Assembly (NCBI RefSeq): GCF_037646455.1
Contig: NZ_JBBIXN010000002.1
Coordinates: 682,001-746,000 of the forward strand
Source: Draconibacterium mangrovi_A
GTDB taxonomy: Bacteria > Bacteroidota > Bacteroidia > Bacteroidales > Prolixibacteraceae
DNA length: 64,000 nt
Direction of reading: 5' to 3'
Shown: piece by piece, positions 1 through 7,991 of the stretch
Layout: each line of letters begins with the position of its first letter
Position numbering within the stretch: the first letter of the stretch is position 1
The notes under the pieces: model-generated
What the model saw: the letters and a program-made list of their open reading frames with translations, nothing else
What the model was told of the DNA's origin: nothing
The model's database searches: none
Translations under genes and position numbers: made by a program

Positions 1-271
1 GCGCTACCAGCATGAGATCGGCCCAAAGACCCAGATCTACGTGACTGTTCCAGGTGCCATCGCCTGATCCAAAAAATTCGCTGATAACAGGTTTGCCCGA
101 AAGTGCTGACAAGGTAACCGGAGTAATAAACTCCTTCCCTGCAGGTGTGATCACCACCTGAACTTCGGCTCCCTCTTTTACTAAAAGCCGAAGAAGTACT
201 GCTGCTTTGTAAGCGGCAATACTTCCGGTTATTCCAAGAATAATATTTTTACCTTTCAGCCTCATCGGCAT
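1..271 (-). CDS. coaBC: CoaBC, phosphopantothenoylcysteine synthetase/decarboxylase (partial, N-terminus only)
   Basis: Bifunctional coenzyme A enzyme: it joins cysteine to 4'-phosphopantothenate and decarboxylates the product to phosphopantetheine. Reading leftward, the translation begins MPMRLKGKNIILGITGSIAA and continues YKAAVLLRLLVKEGAEVQVV. The GSIAAYKA segment is the flavin-binding start of the HFCD flavoprotein (CoaC) domain. About 90 codons are inside the window and the rest lies beyond the left edge, so catalytic His and Cys residues cannot be checked. The start may be the ATG at 271 or the one at 265 (MRLKG). It follows rpoZ with only a few bases between, and bamD-rpoZ-coaBC is a familiar Bacteroidota order, so all three are probably co-transcribed. 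Confidence 0.88.
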   Translation of the reverse strand, partial: MPMRLKGKNIILGITGSIAAYKAAVLLRLLVKEGAEVQVVITPAGKEFITPVTLSALSGKPVISEFFGSGDGTWNSHVDLGLWADLMLVA

Positions 272-275
272 GAAA

Positions 276-611
276 TTATATGCGTTGCTTGTTCTCGCGC
301 GATGGGTTACGGTGATAAATTTCACTGTTTTTCAATTCTTCGAACGCAATAAGTGTTGGCTTTGGTAAACGTTCGTAGAATTTAGAGATCTCGATTTGCT
401 CGCGGTTTTCAAAAATCTCTTCCAGATTATCGGTATAGGAAGCAAACTCCTGCAGTTTCTGGTTCAGCTCTTCTTTTAGTTCTGAAGAGATCTGGTTGGC
501 TCTTTTGGCCAAAACCATCACTGTTTCGTAAATGTTTCCTGTTTCCTGTGTCAGCACTTCCAAATCGCGTGAGATGGTTGACGGTGCTGCTTTTGTTTTT
601 TTATAATCCAT
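276..611 (-). CDS. rpoZ: DNA-directed RNA polymerase omega subunit
   Basis: A 111-aa protein resembling the Bacteroidota form of RNA polymerase omega. It starts MDYKKTKAAPSTISRDLEVL, with a central TGNIYETVMVLAKRANQISS stretch that corresponds to the conserved omega/Rpb6 helix (compare the AxRARQI core in other bacteria). Omega binds the beta-prime C-terminus and helps assemble core polymerase. This lineage-specific form is longer at the C-terminus than proteobacterial omega and ends in a charged tail. It sits 4 nt after bamD and just before coaBC, which supports the call because the same trio is common in the phylum. Confidence 0.85.
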   Translation of the reverse strand: MDYKKTKAAPSTISRDLEVLTQETGNIYETVMVLAKRANQISSELKEELNQKLQEFASYTDNLEEIFENREQIEISKFYERLPKPTLIAFEELKNSEIYHRNPSRENKQRI

Positions 612-615
612 ATTT

Positions 616-1437
616 CTATTCTATAGTTGTTTCTTCTATGTAATGTAAAAGCTCTGATGCTTTTTCGTAATATTTATCAATCTCTTTTTTGTACTTGCTG
701 TTCGGATATTCATCGATAAACGAAAAATATTCGTCGAGCGCCATGGAGTAACGGTCTATCTGCTTGTCGCTCACACTACGCTCGGCCAGCAAATACTTCG
801 ACTTTAGCAACATGTATTTCAGGTCTTCGCGGTACCTGCTGTCGGGATATTTTTCCAAACTGTTCGTAAGTGCCACAACAGCAGCTTTATACCTTTCGAA
901 ATCGTAGTACAATTTAGCATTTAAATACGACTTATACACGAGTTTATCTTCCAGTTCATCAATGAGGCGGTTGGCCTCGTCAACCCTTTCCGAAAACGGA
1001 TACAGGTTGATGTACAACTGCAGGGCATCGATCGCTTCCTGGGTAATCTGTTGGTCGAGCCTTGGTTTGGGTGATAAAAGATACGAGCAATAGCCGATCA
1101 TAAACTGCGATTCTTCGGCGTATTCACTCATCGGGAATTCCTGAACCAAAGATTTAAAATAATGGCCGGCCATTAAATAATCTTTCTGGCCCATCGTACT
1201 TTTTGCATAGAAGTAGTAGATCTTATCGGCTCTGCTGGTTCCGCGGTAAATGTTTACCAGTTCTTTGAACAGTGTCGATGCCCGAACGTACTCCCCATCT
1301 TCGTAATACTCTACTGCCTTTTTGTACTTGAATTCGTAATCGGTACTTTTAACCACTTTATTAAAGTCGCTGCACGCGCTTAAAATCATGGCTAACAATA
1401 CAATACTTATTCCCAGAATCCTCATTTTCTTAAACAT
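616..1437 (-). CDS. bamD: BamD outer membrane assembly lipoprotein
   Basis: A 273-aa lipoprotein component of the Bam complex that inserts beta-barrel proteins into the outer membrane. The N-terminus is a type II signal peptide: a basic MFKKMR start, a hydrophobic core, then the lipobox LSAC with the modified Cys near residue 22. The mature part is helical with TPR-like repeats (GEYVRASTLFKELV, DYLMAGHYFKSLVQEFP, RYKAAVVALTNSLEKYPDSRY), each ending in the YPxSxY signature typical of BamD. First gene of the bamD-rpoZ-coaBC run; spacing to rpoZ is 4 nt. BamA itself is not next to it, though two BamA-fold proteins are encoded near 41 and 45 kb. Confidence 0.9.
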   Translation of the reverse strand: MFKKMRILGISIVLLAMILSACSDFNKVVKSTDYEFKYKKAVEYYEDGEYVRASTLFKELVNIYRGTSRADKIYYFYAKSTMGQKDYLMAGHYFKSLVQEFPMSEYAEESQFMIGYCSYLLSPKPRLDQQITQEAIDALQLYINLYPFSERVDEANRLIDELEDKLVYKSYLNAKLYYDFERYKAAVVALTNSLEKYPDSRYREDLKYMLLKSKYLLAERSVSDKQIDRYSMALDEYFSFIDEYPNSKYKKEIDKYYEKASELLHYIEETTIE

Positions 1438-1628
1438 GGCGCAAAAATATACTTTTTTTTAATTAAGTGAAACTATATCAGCTGCAAAATTTGCATTGAA
1501 AAACAGACTAAAAATCTTACTTATTTCATTCATTTCTAGCTCAATAACTATTCCACCTTTCAATACAGGTCCACCAAAGTACAAGATAGCCATAAGAAAT
1601 TAAGCACAACTTAGTATTATTTAACACA

Positions 1629-1659
1629 TTTGCTCACATTTTAAAAAAGTTTACATTTG
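1629..1659 (+). promoter_or_regulatory. Bacteroidota-type promoter of the serine palmitoyltransferase gene
   Basis: TTTG at 1629-1632 and TACATTTG at 1652-1659 are separated by 19 nt. This matches the Bacteroidota primary-sigma consensus (TTTG, about 19 nt, TAnnTTTG). The -7 element ends 33 nt before the GTG start at 1693, leaving room for a short leader. Confidence 0.65.
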
Positions 1660-1692
1660 CAAGCTTAAACGAATACTTAAAACAGTAAAGAA

Positions 1693-2955
1693 GTGGATTT
1701 ATTTGCGAAATTCAGAAACAACAAAGGCGACATTGGGAAGTGGATGGATCAGATACATGGTTATTTTGCATTTCCTAAACTTGAAGGTGAAATTTCTGCA
1801 CGAATGAAATTCCGTGGGAAAGAAGTATTAACCTGGAGCTTGAACAATTACCTGGGGCTGGGTAATCACCCTGAGGTAAGGAAAGCCGACGCGGAAGCTG
1901 CCGCCCAGTATGGGATGGCGTATCCGATGGGGGCACGTATGATGTCGGGGCAAACCGTTAAACACGAACAGCTTGAACGTGAGTTGGCAGCATTTGTAAG
2001 CAAACCAGATGCATTTTTATTGAATTATGGTTACCAGGGAATGGTTTCGGCCATCGATGTGCTGGCCAGCCGTAATGATGTAATTGTTTACGATTCTGAA
2101 TCGCACGCGTGCATTATGGATGGTGTATTTCTCCATAAAGCAAAAGGTGGAAAAAGTTTTGTATACTCGCACAACGACATTGACAAATGCCGTAAAATGC
2201 TTGGTTTTGCACAGAAACGTGCTGCTGAAACAGGTGGAGGTATTTTGGTGATTACCGAAGGAGTTTTCGGTATGACAGGCCAGGTTGGTAAACTGGACGA
2301 AATCGTTGAACTGAAAAAAGAATTCGACTTCCGTTTGTTTGTCGACGATGCTCACGGATTTGGAACCATGGGACCAACAGGTGCCGGTTCGGGCGAACAT
2401 TTTGGAGTTCAGGATGGAATAGACCTTTACTTCGGAACTTTTGCTAAAGCAATGGCCGGTATTGGTGGTTTTATTGCCTGCGAAACCGATATCTGTTACA
2501 TTTTGCGCTACAATATGCGTTCGCAAACATTTGCAAAATCATTGCCAATGGCCATGACAATCGGTGCATTGAAACGTTTGGATATGATACGTACCATGCC
2601 AGAGTTACGCGAAAATCTGTGGTCGGTTGTTAAGGCGCTGCAAAGCGGTTTAAAAGAGGCAGGTTTCGATCTTGGAAAAACCAATACGCAGGTTACCCCG
2701 GTTTATATGCAAGGTGGAGAAGAAGAAGCCACACAAATGATTTACGACCTTCGCGAAAATTATGGCATTTTCTGTTCGATAGTGGTTTATCCGGTAATTC
2801 CGAAGGGTGAAATTCTTCTTCGTTTGATACCGACTGCGATGCACACGCTCGAAGATGTTAAAATGACCGTGGATGCATTTAAAGAAACCCGCAAAAAACT
2901 GATAGCCGGAGAATACCGTACGGGTGAAATGGCAAAAGTAGAAGTTGATAAATAA
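1693..2955 (+). CDS. spt: Serine palmitoyltransferase (alpha-oxoamine synthase family)
   Basis: PLP-dependent enzyme of 420 aa that condenses L-serine with an acyl thioester to give 3-ketosphinganine, the first step of sphingolipid synthesis. Family signatures: NNYLGLGNHPEV near 51-62, His138 in ESHAC (stacks on the cofactor), VDDAHGFG at 217-224 with the Asp/His pair, and the Schiff-base lysine K252 in GTFAKAMAG. The length fits a soluble bacterial homodimer. Translation starts at GTG (1693); there is no nearer in-frame ATG. A consensus promoter lies just upstream and a clear terminator follows, so it is probably monocistronic. Glycine C-acetyltransferase and AONS are the main alternatives, but the pattern and the phylum favour SPT. 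Confidence 0.82.
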   Translation: MDLFAKFRNNKGDIGKWMDQIHGYFAFPKLEGEISARMKFRGKEVLTWSLNNYLGLGNHPEVRKADAEAAAQYGMAYPMGARMMSGQTVKHEQLERELAAFVSKPDAFLLNYGYQGMVSAIDVLASRNDVIVYDSESHACIMDGVFLHKAKGGKSFVYSHNDIDKCRKMLGFAQKRAAETGGGILVITEGVFGMTGQVGKLDEIVELKKEFDFRLFVDDAHGFGTMGPTGAGSGEHFGVQDGIDLYFGTFAKAMAGIGGFIACETDICYILRYNMRSQTFAKSLPMAMTIGALKRLDMIRTMPELRENLWSVVKALQSGLKEAGFDLGKTNTQVTPVYMQGGEEEATQMIYDLRENYGIFCSIVVYPVIPKGEILLRLIPTAMHTLEDVKMTVDAFKETRKKLIAGEYRTGEMAKVEVDK

Positions 2956-2976
2956 GATTTATCAAATAATATATGG

Positions 2977-3004
2977 AGGGAGCCTTTTTAAGGTTCCCTT
3001 TTTT
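2977..3004 (+). terminator. Rho-independent terminator after serine palmitoyltransferase
   Basis: Ten-base-pair stem AGGGAGCCTT / AAGGTTCCCT (one G-T wobble) with a TTT loop at 2977-2999, followed directly by a run of T to 3004. It begins 21 nt after the stop codon. Confidence 0.85.
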
Positions 3005-3061
3005 ATTGAAAGTCACCGAAAATCAATAGCAAATTACGGTTCTAATATTCAGACTCACCCT

Positions 3062-3110
3062 GATTGTGCCTTTGACACAATCGTTCCTCTCTACGCGTAG
3101 GGAGGAATCG
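3062..3110. repeat. Pair of intergenic palindromes
   Basis: Two adjacent inverted repeats lie between convergent genes: GATTGTG/CACAATC (3062-3068 with 3076-3082), and a 24-nt palindrome at 3084-3107 centred on CTACGCGTAG and flanked by TTCCTC/GAGGAA. The composition resembles a small extragenic repeat family, but a genome-wide copy count is needed to show that. Confidence 0.45.
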
Positions 3111-3177
3111 AGAGAGAGTTTTCAGAAAGTTTTCTACTCTAAATTTTGTTGATCATTCCCGAAGAATCCAGAAAATT

Positions 3178-4443
3178 TTATTGAATATAGATCTGTGCCC
3201 AGTTGATGTATTGCTTCCAGTCAAACGCGGTAACATCGTGTCCGCCACTGCGTATATGATAAGCCACCGTGTTTAGGATGGGTTTGTTTACGGGGGGCTG
3301 AACATCCTCCGGAATCCCCTCTATTCCATAAAGTTTGTACACCGGTCCGGCATAATAAGCCGCCAGAAACTCTCCTTTTGGATCGGCCCACTGATCTTCC
3401 TCGGCACTGGCCACATAAACCGGACGAGGAGCAATTAATGCAATCAGTTCATGTTGATCGACTATAAGCTTTTTTTCGTCGTGGTTGAAATTCTTAAAAT
3501 TATCGCAAAACCAGTAAGGGAAACTTCGGTTGATGCGCCAGATGGTTTCGCCAAATTCGCGTTTAAACAAGGCTGCACCTCCACAACCCGAATCATTGGA
3601 AATAACACCTGCAAACCTCTGGTCACTGGCTCCAGCCCACAGGGCAGTTTTCCCTAAGCGGGAGTGCCCGAAAACAACGACTTTCGACTCATCCACATCA
3701 TCATCACCCTCAAAATAATCGAGTGCCCGACTTAAGCCCCAGGCCCATGCTGCGATCGATCCCCACTCGTCATCAGCAGGCTGAAGCTGATCATCGATAT
3801 AAAACAGGCTTTGAACTCCGTCGGTCATATCGTTTTTATCTGGATCGATCTCGCCATAATAAATCGTGGCAAAACCAAAACCTGCAGCCAGCATTTCCCG
3901 AATGGCCCAGCGATCGGTTCGAACTCCTCTTGATTGTTCAGTCAGTTGATGATTGACTATCCCTAAGGAAGGATTATTGGCTACCCAGGCCGTAGAAATC
4001 AGAATATTGGCATCCTCGCATACCGTGTGATTTCCTAAAAAGTTATAACCTAAAAATACCGGTACTTTCTCATTCGATTTGGGCAGGTATATGAGAATGG
4101 TAAAATGAAGTGTCCGGCTGTTTTTTTCAAAAGTCAACTCAACCTGTTTGCGAATGGCTTTTCCTCCGAGTGCATTTTCACTCTCTTCCAGAATGTCATA
4201 CCCACTGATTTTCAATTTGTCCGGAATCTTTCCGTAAATATTCTCAGCAAAATAATCCAGCAATTCAGGTCGTCTTTTCTTCTCCCAATTCTTTACATTT
4301 CTGATCTTTTTCCCTGAAAATGTTTTGAGCGGATTGGGCAATTTGAATTGCGGAACCTTGGCCTCATCGTAATTTGGTTCCCATTGTGCCGAGGCAGTTG
4401 TGATAATTACAGAAAATAACAGCAGAATAACAGTACGTATCAT
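3178..4443 (-). CDS. CE15-like glucuronoyl (methyl)esterase, exported
   Basis: A 421-aa alpha/beta-hydrolase resembling carbohydrate esterase family 15, which cleaves ester links between glucuronic acid of xylan and lignin alcohols. Sec signal peptide at 1-20 (MIRTVILLLFSVIITTASAQ). The nucleophile elbow is FGHSRLGKTALW with Ser261, then DQRFAGVISNDSGCGGAAL, a strongly conserved CE15 segment, and FGETIW. The likely catalytic His is in SGGHDVTAFDW near residue 402. It lies 126 nt downstream of the eCIS ATPase on the same strand, but its function is unrelated to injection, so co-transcription is uncertain. Acetylxylan-esterase-like activity is possible; exact substrate is inferred from the family. 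Confidence 0.8.
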   Translation of the reverse strand: MIRTVILLLFSVIITTASAQWEPNYDEAKVPQFKLPNPLKTFSGKKIRNVKNWEKKRRPELLDYFAENIYGKIPDKLKISGYDILEESENALGGKAIRKQVELTFEKNSRTLHFTILIYLPKSNEKVPVFLGYNFLGNHTVCEDANILISTAWVANNPSLGIVNHQLTEQSRGVRTDRWAIREMLAAGFGFATIYYGEIDPDKNDMTDGVQSLFYIDDQLQPADDEWGSIAAWAWGLSRALDYFEGDDDVDESKVVVFGHSRLGKTALWAGASDQRFAGVISNDSGCGGAALFKREFGETIWRINRSFPYWFCDNFKNFNHDEKKLIVDQHELIALIAPRPVYVASAEEDQWADPKGEFLAAYYAGPVYKLYGIEGIPEDVQPPVNKPILNTVAYHIRSGGHDVTAFDWKQYINWAQIYIQ

Positions 4444-4569
4444 TGCATCCCCCTTTGCGTATACTGTGAATTTAAGGTTTTAATCGCACTTCCCAAAATT
4501 ACAACATCACCATACATGACGGGAATGCAATCGCTCAGCAGAGCTTATGCAATTAACGCCAAATAGTGC

Positions 4570-5907
4570 TTACCTACTTTTTCGTATCATTTTTCCTTCC
4601 TTCCTGAATTCTCGTTCAATGCCTTTTAGCAGGTCGCTTCCGGCTATTGTTTTGTTGTTTTGTTCGAGGGTTTGAAGGCCAGCATAATGAATAACATTGA
4701 CAATATTGGCACCACTTAATTCATAATTTCTGGCCAGGTCTTTTATACTGATCTTTTTATCGAGGCTAATGTCTTTCGGCAGGTAATTCTCCCACAGTTG
4801 CAATCGCTCTGTCGCTCCCGGATTTTCGAATTCCACAAAAGAATTAAAGCGGCGGGTGAATGACGGATCGATATTGGCCTTCATGTTGGTAGCCAGAATA
4901 ACCAGGCCTGCATGTGCTTCAATCCGTTGCAGCAAATACGAAACCTCCTGATTGGCATATTTATCGTGTGCATCGCGGACATTGGTGCGCTTACCAAAAA
5001 TCGAGTCGGCCTCGTCGAAAAACAGGATCCAGTCTTTATTGGCAGCTTTATCAAAAAGCTTCGACAGATTTTTCTCGGTCTCGCCGATGTATTTCGAAAC
5101 CACCAGCGACAGATCGATCCGAAATACATCCCGACCAGTGTATTTACCGAGCAAACAGGCGGTCATGGTTTTTCCGGTTCCGGGAGGACCATGAAACAAA
5201 ACCCGGTATCCGGGCTTTATTTTCCCATGCATTTTCCAGTCTTCGATCAGTTGAGCGTTGTGTTTTAGCCAAACCTCAATTTCCCTGATCTCTTCCATGG
5301 TTTTACCAGCCAAAACCAGGTCATTCCATTCCAAATCGGTAGTGATCAACTGCGCCGGAAAATCGCCGCTTAGTTTTGGGCGCGAGATCTTTCCCGAAGA
5401 AAACAGGTCGACATATTCATCATCGAGAACCAGCCGGCCGCTCATTTTGGGTTCGCCATGCGGCACCGGTTCAATGTACAAAACACTTTTGCGTGCAAAC
5501 AGGTGATCATCTTCGAACATTGCCGAGAGCTTCACTCTTTTATCCAGATCGCGTCCCGCCAGAATATAAAGCAAGGTTTCGCCGGTGGGCAATATTCCGC
5601 GGTGGTTCTTACCTTTTACTCCGCCAAACTCGGGGAAGTCGCCTCCGTTGGGGAGGTATTCTGCAATTATATTATTGAAGAATTCGGGAGATACATGTGG
5701 AACTAAGGCAATTAACAGCATAAGCATCTCGACCTGTGACAGTTGATATTCAATCAAAAACTCATGTAATTCAGAGTTAATTCCTTTTGATATATTCCAT
5801 TCTGGGAAATCACTCTCTTCTGCCTTTAAGTGACTGTTGAGCCTATACTCAATTACACTTTTCAAAAAATCCAGTTCCTTTATTACAACCATAAATTCTG
5901 AGTTCAA
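4570..5907 (-). CDS. eCIS AAA+ ATPase (Afp15/PVC15-like)
   Basis: A 445-aa AAA+ ATPase, last gene of the eCIS operon. Residues 1-180 form an N-terminal region specific to these systems (FPEFGGVKGKNHRGILPTGE, then LFARKSVLY). The ATPase core follows: Walker A GPPGTGKT at 240-247, Walker B LFFDEAD at 296-301, a sensor-1-like VILATN and the arginine-finger region FTRRFN. The Afp15/PVC15 ATPase is needed for particle assembly or payload loading and is a hallmark that separates eCIS from phage tails and the classical T6SS, whose ClpV is much larger. The gap to the upstream payload gene is 46 nt, the largest inside the downstream half of the operon. Confidence 0.87.
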   Translation of the reverse strand: MNSEFMVVIKELDFLKSVIEYRLNSHLKAEESDFPEWNISKGINSELHEFLIEYQLSQVEMLMLLIALVPHVSPEFFNNIIAEYLPNGGDFPEFGGVKGKNHRGILPTGETLLYILAGRDLDKRVKLSAMFEDDHLFARKSVLYIEPVPHGEPKMSGRLVLDDEYVDLFSSGKISRPKLSGDFPAQLITTDLEWNDLVLAGKTMEEIREIEVWLKHNAQLIEDWKMHGKIKPGYRVLFHGPPGTGKTMTACLLGKYTGRDVFRIDLSLVVSKYIGETEKNLSKLFDKAANKDWILFFDEADSIFGKRTNVRDAHDKYANQEVSYLLQRIEAHAGLVILATNMKANIDPSFTRRFNSFVEFENPGATERLQLWENYLPKDISLDKKISIKDLARNYELSGANIVNVIHYAGLQTLEQNNKTIAGSDLLKGIEREFRKEGKMIRKSR

Positions 5908-5953
5908 GCTTTTAATTATTCCGACTAACTCCCTTCTAGAATCTAATAGGCCT

Positions 5954-7987
5954 TTAAACTTTAAAAGTAATTAATTGGAAAGCTCTTCTTATTTGTGCAG
6001 GGGTAACTAGTCCCGGATGAAGAGCTGCCCATGGATTTGAAGTCTGGGCTCCGCTTGCCGACACCGCCGTAACAGAATATTCATGAGCAGGAACAAGAAC
6101 CAATCCTTGTCCTAAACAAAGTGTTGCAAAGGTTCCGGTAATCAATACTCCACTTCGGGACGATGCATCTATCAATGCCTGTTCCCAATCGGAATAATCT
6201 GCCTTGTTGCTAATAATTGGCCTGCCTTCAGCATAACCAAGCGGATCAAGAATAACGAAATTTGCAATGTAGTTCCTAATCTGCCCCCATGGAATCCACG
6301 AAGTGACAATTCCGTCTAAACCTCTAAAGCGCAGACCATTCGTTTCATTAGCTCCCTCAAGAATAAATGATCTGCTATAAATTGTATCCAGATTGGCGTA
6401 GGTTCCGGTTGTGATTATTGTATCGTTATCAACCAAACTGTTCATTGTGCTTAACATTAATGAGATATTCGCTATTGAAAAACTGGAGTAGTTGTAAATG
6501 TGACGTGGAATCTCACCGGTTAGCACCATAATTGGCAAGGCAGAAAAACCTCCCTCCATACGACTTAATCCTCCACAAACAGCGGCATAAGCTCTTTCTA
6601 TTGCCCAAGGCCAAACAATACGTTTTGTCCACCAAACGTTAATAGTATCTCCATCTTGCAATTGTGACTCATAGCCATTTTCGATTAAAAGTTGTCTGGC
6701 ATCTGCATCCGACATCACTTCGTTTTTCTCTCTGAGTTCAACACCTCTTGGATCATATCCTCTACCTAATGAAACCCTAATTCGTGAATTGGCATCAACT
6801 ATTGCCTGTCCCCCAACTATTTGTGGCCGGTAAAACTCAACTGAATACCCAGATTCGGTTTCATTTACAGCGTTGGTTAACTGCGTTCTGCCCCCTCCAC
6901 GTGCAGCCATACCTTGCAACGTTGCAAGTAAATAGCAATCACCTATGGCATTCTGGATTACATCGGCCAATTCGGGTTGAGGATCAAACAACTCATGTGT
7001 TGTCAAATCAATATTCCATTCGCGCGGGCCGCTCTCTTCTGGTTGAGTAATTTGTTCGCTGTCGGTAAGAGTTTGGCTTGCGGCTAAACTACGATCGTTA
7101 ACATCAATAATCCGCTGTCCTTCTTCACGATGGCTTGAACGGTTGTGCAATCGTTGAAAAGATCGAACTTGTCGTCCTGTATTTTTTTGCCCCTGTGCAA
7201 CCCCCGGATGATTTCCCGGATATACATACATGTCCCAAAACGTTCCTAAATCCGCGCCAGCATTTGTATTTGTAAATTGTATAGCATTACTCATCACAGA
7301 TTTGCTATCTTGAATATTGTTTAGAAGATTCTCTGCTGATTTTCCACGCACAACAAGATTAGCCACCGCATCGGCATGTTGTTCATACGAATCACCGGGT
7401 TTTCCGACACCTGATTTAAGGCTCACCCCTTTTCGTTGTTGAACTACGTGTGCTGCTTCGTGAGCTGCCGTATGAAGAGTCGGTGATCCACGAAATGCAA
7501 CTTTGTTACCTGAAGCATAAGCCAATGAACCCATTTTACGGTTTGCATTTCGCGAGTTGGAGTCCCTGTAAGATTGTATACCCGATATATCATGTTTCCC
7601 GAAAGATGTTTGAATTTGATGGAAAAAAGGATAAGCTACCGGACTTCCCAGAAAACCTGTACGCGCGGTTTGTTGTATCTTATTGATCGTATGAGCTCCT
7701 TGCATTTTTGGCTGAACCATTTCTTCCTCTTCCTCCATTGGTTGCGTCTGTATCATTTCCTCCTCCTCTTCCTGCATCTGAAGATTTCCGGTTCTTTGTG
7801 TTTGAACCGGTTCTTCCTCTTCTTCTGGCTGCATTTGAATAGACATCTCACTGTCTGTAATTTCCTTTCGACTGTTATATGCATGGTCAGCCGAAGCAAA
7901 AAATGAATCAGCTTTTACATTTGAAAAAAAAGGAGTACGGTTATCACTACTTTTTACCGCATCTTGCTTTGCTGCATTTGTTTTCAT
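5954..7987 (-). CDS. DUF4157 (eCIS core domain) protein fused to a calpain-like cysteine protease; candidate payload
   Basis: Likely cargo of the injection system. Numbering here counts from an ATG at 8005. The ATG at 7987 (MKTNAAKQ) is preferred because it removes the overlap with the upstream gene and resembles other DUF4157 starts. Residues 55-100 carry three acidic Gln-rich units (EEEEE at 61-65, 79-83, 91-95). Residues 105-225 are the DUF4157 domain, with the metallopeptidase motif HEAAH at 182-186 and a downstream EQHAD. Residues 330-683 match the calpain (C2) pattern: Cys357 in NAIGDCYLLATL, His641 in PAHEYSV and Asn657 in SNPWA, a complete Cys-His-Asn triad, plus the WPWAIERAYA helix. 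DUF4157 proteins are known eCIS-linked leaders of toxins; the protease role is inferred from motifs. Confidence 0.82.
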   Translation of the reverse strand: MKTNAAKQDAVKSSDNRTPFFSNVKADSFFASADHAYNSRKEITDSEMSIQMQPEEEEEPVQTQRTGNLQMQEEEEEMIQTQPMEEEEEMVQPKMQGAHTINKIQQTARTGFLGSPVAYPFFHQIQTSFGKHDISGIQSYRDSNSRNANRKMGSLAYASGNKVAFRGSPTLHTAAHEAAHVVQQRKGVSLKSGVGKPGDSYEQHADAVANLVVRGKSAENLLNNIQDSKSVMSNAIQFTNTNAGADLGTFWDMYVYPGNHPGVAQGQKNTGRQVRSFQRLHNRSSHREEGQRIIDVNDRSLAASQTLTDSEQITQPEESGPREWNIDLTTHELFDPQPELADVIQNAIGDCYLLATLQGMAARGGGRTQLTNAVNETESGYSVEFYRPQIVGGQAIVDANSRIRVSLGRGYDPRGVELREKNEVMSDADARQLLIENGYESQLQDGDTINVWWTKRIVWPWAIERAYAAVCGGLSRMEGGFSALPIMVLTGEIPRHIYNYSSFSIANISLMLSTMNSLVDNDTIITTGTYANLDTIYSRSFILEGANETNGLRFRGLDGIVTSWIPWGQIRNYIANFVILDPLGYAEGRPIISNKADYSDWEQALIDASSRSGVLITGTFATLCLGQGLVLVPAHEYSVTAVSASGAQTSNPWAALHPGLVTPAQIRRAFQLITFKV

Positions 7988-7991
7988 ACGA

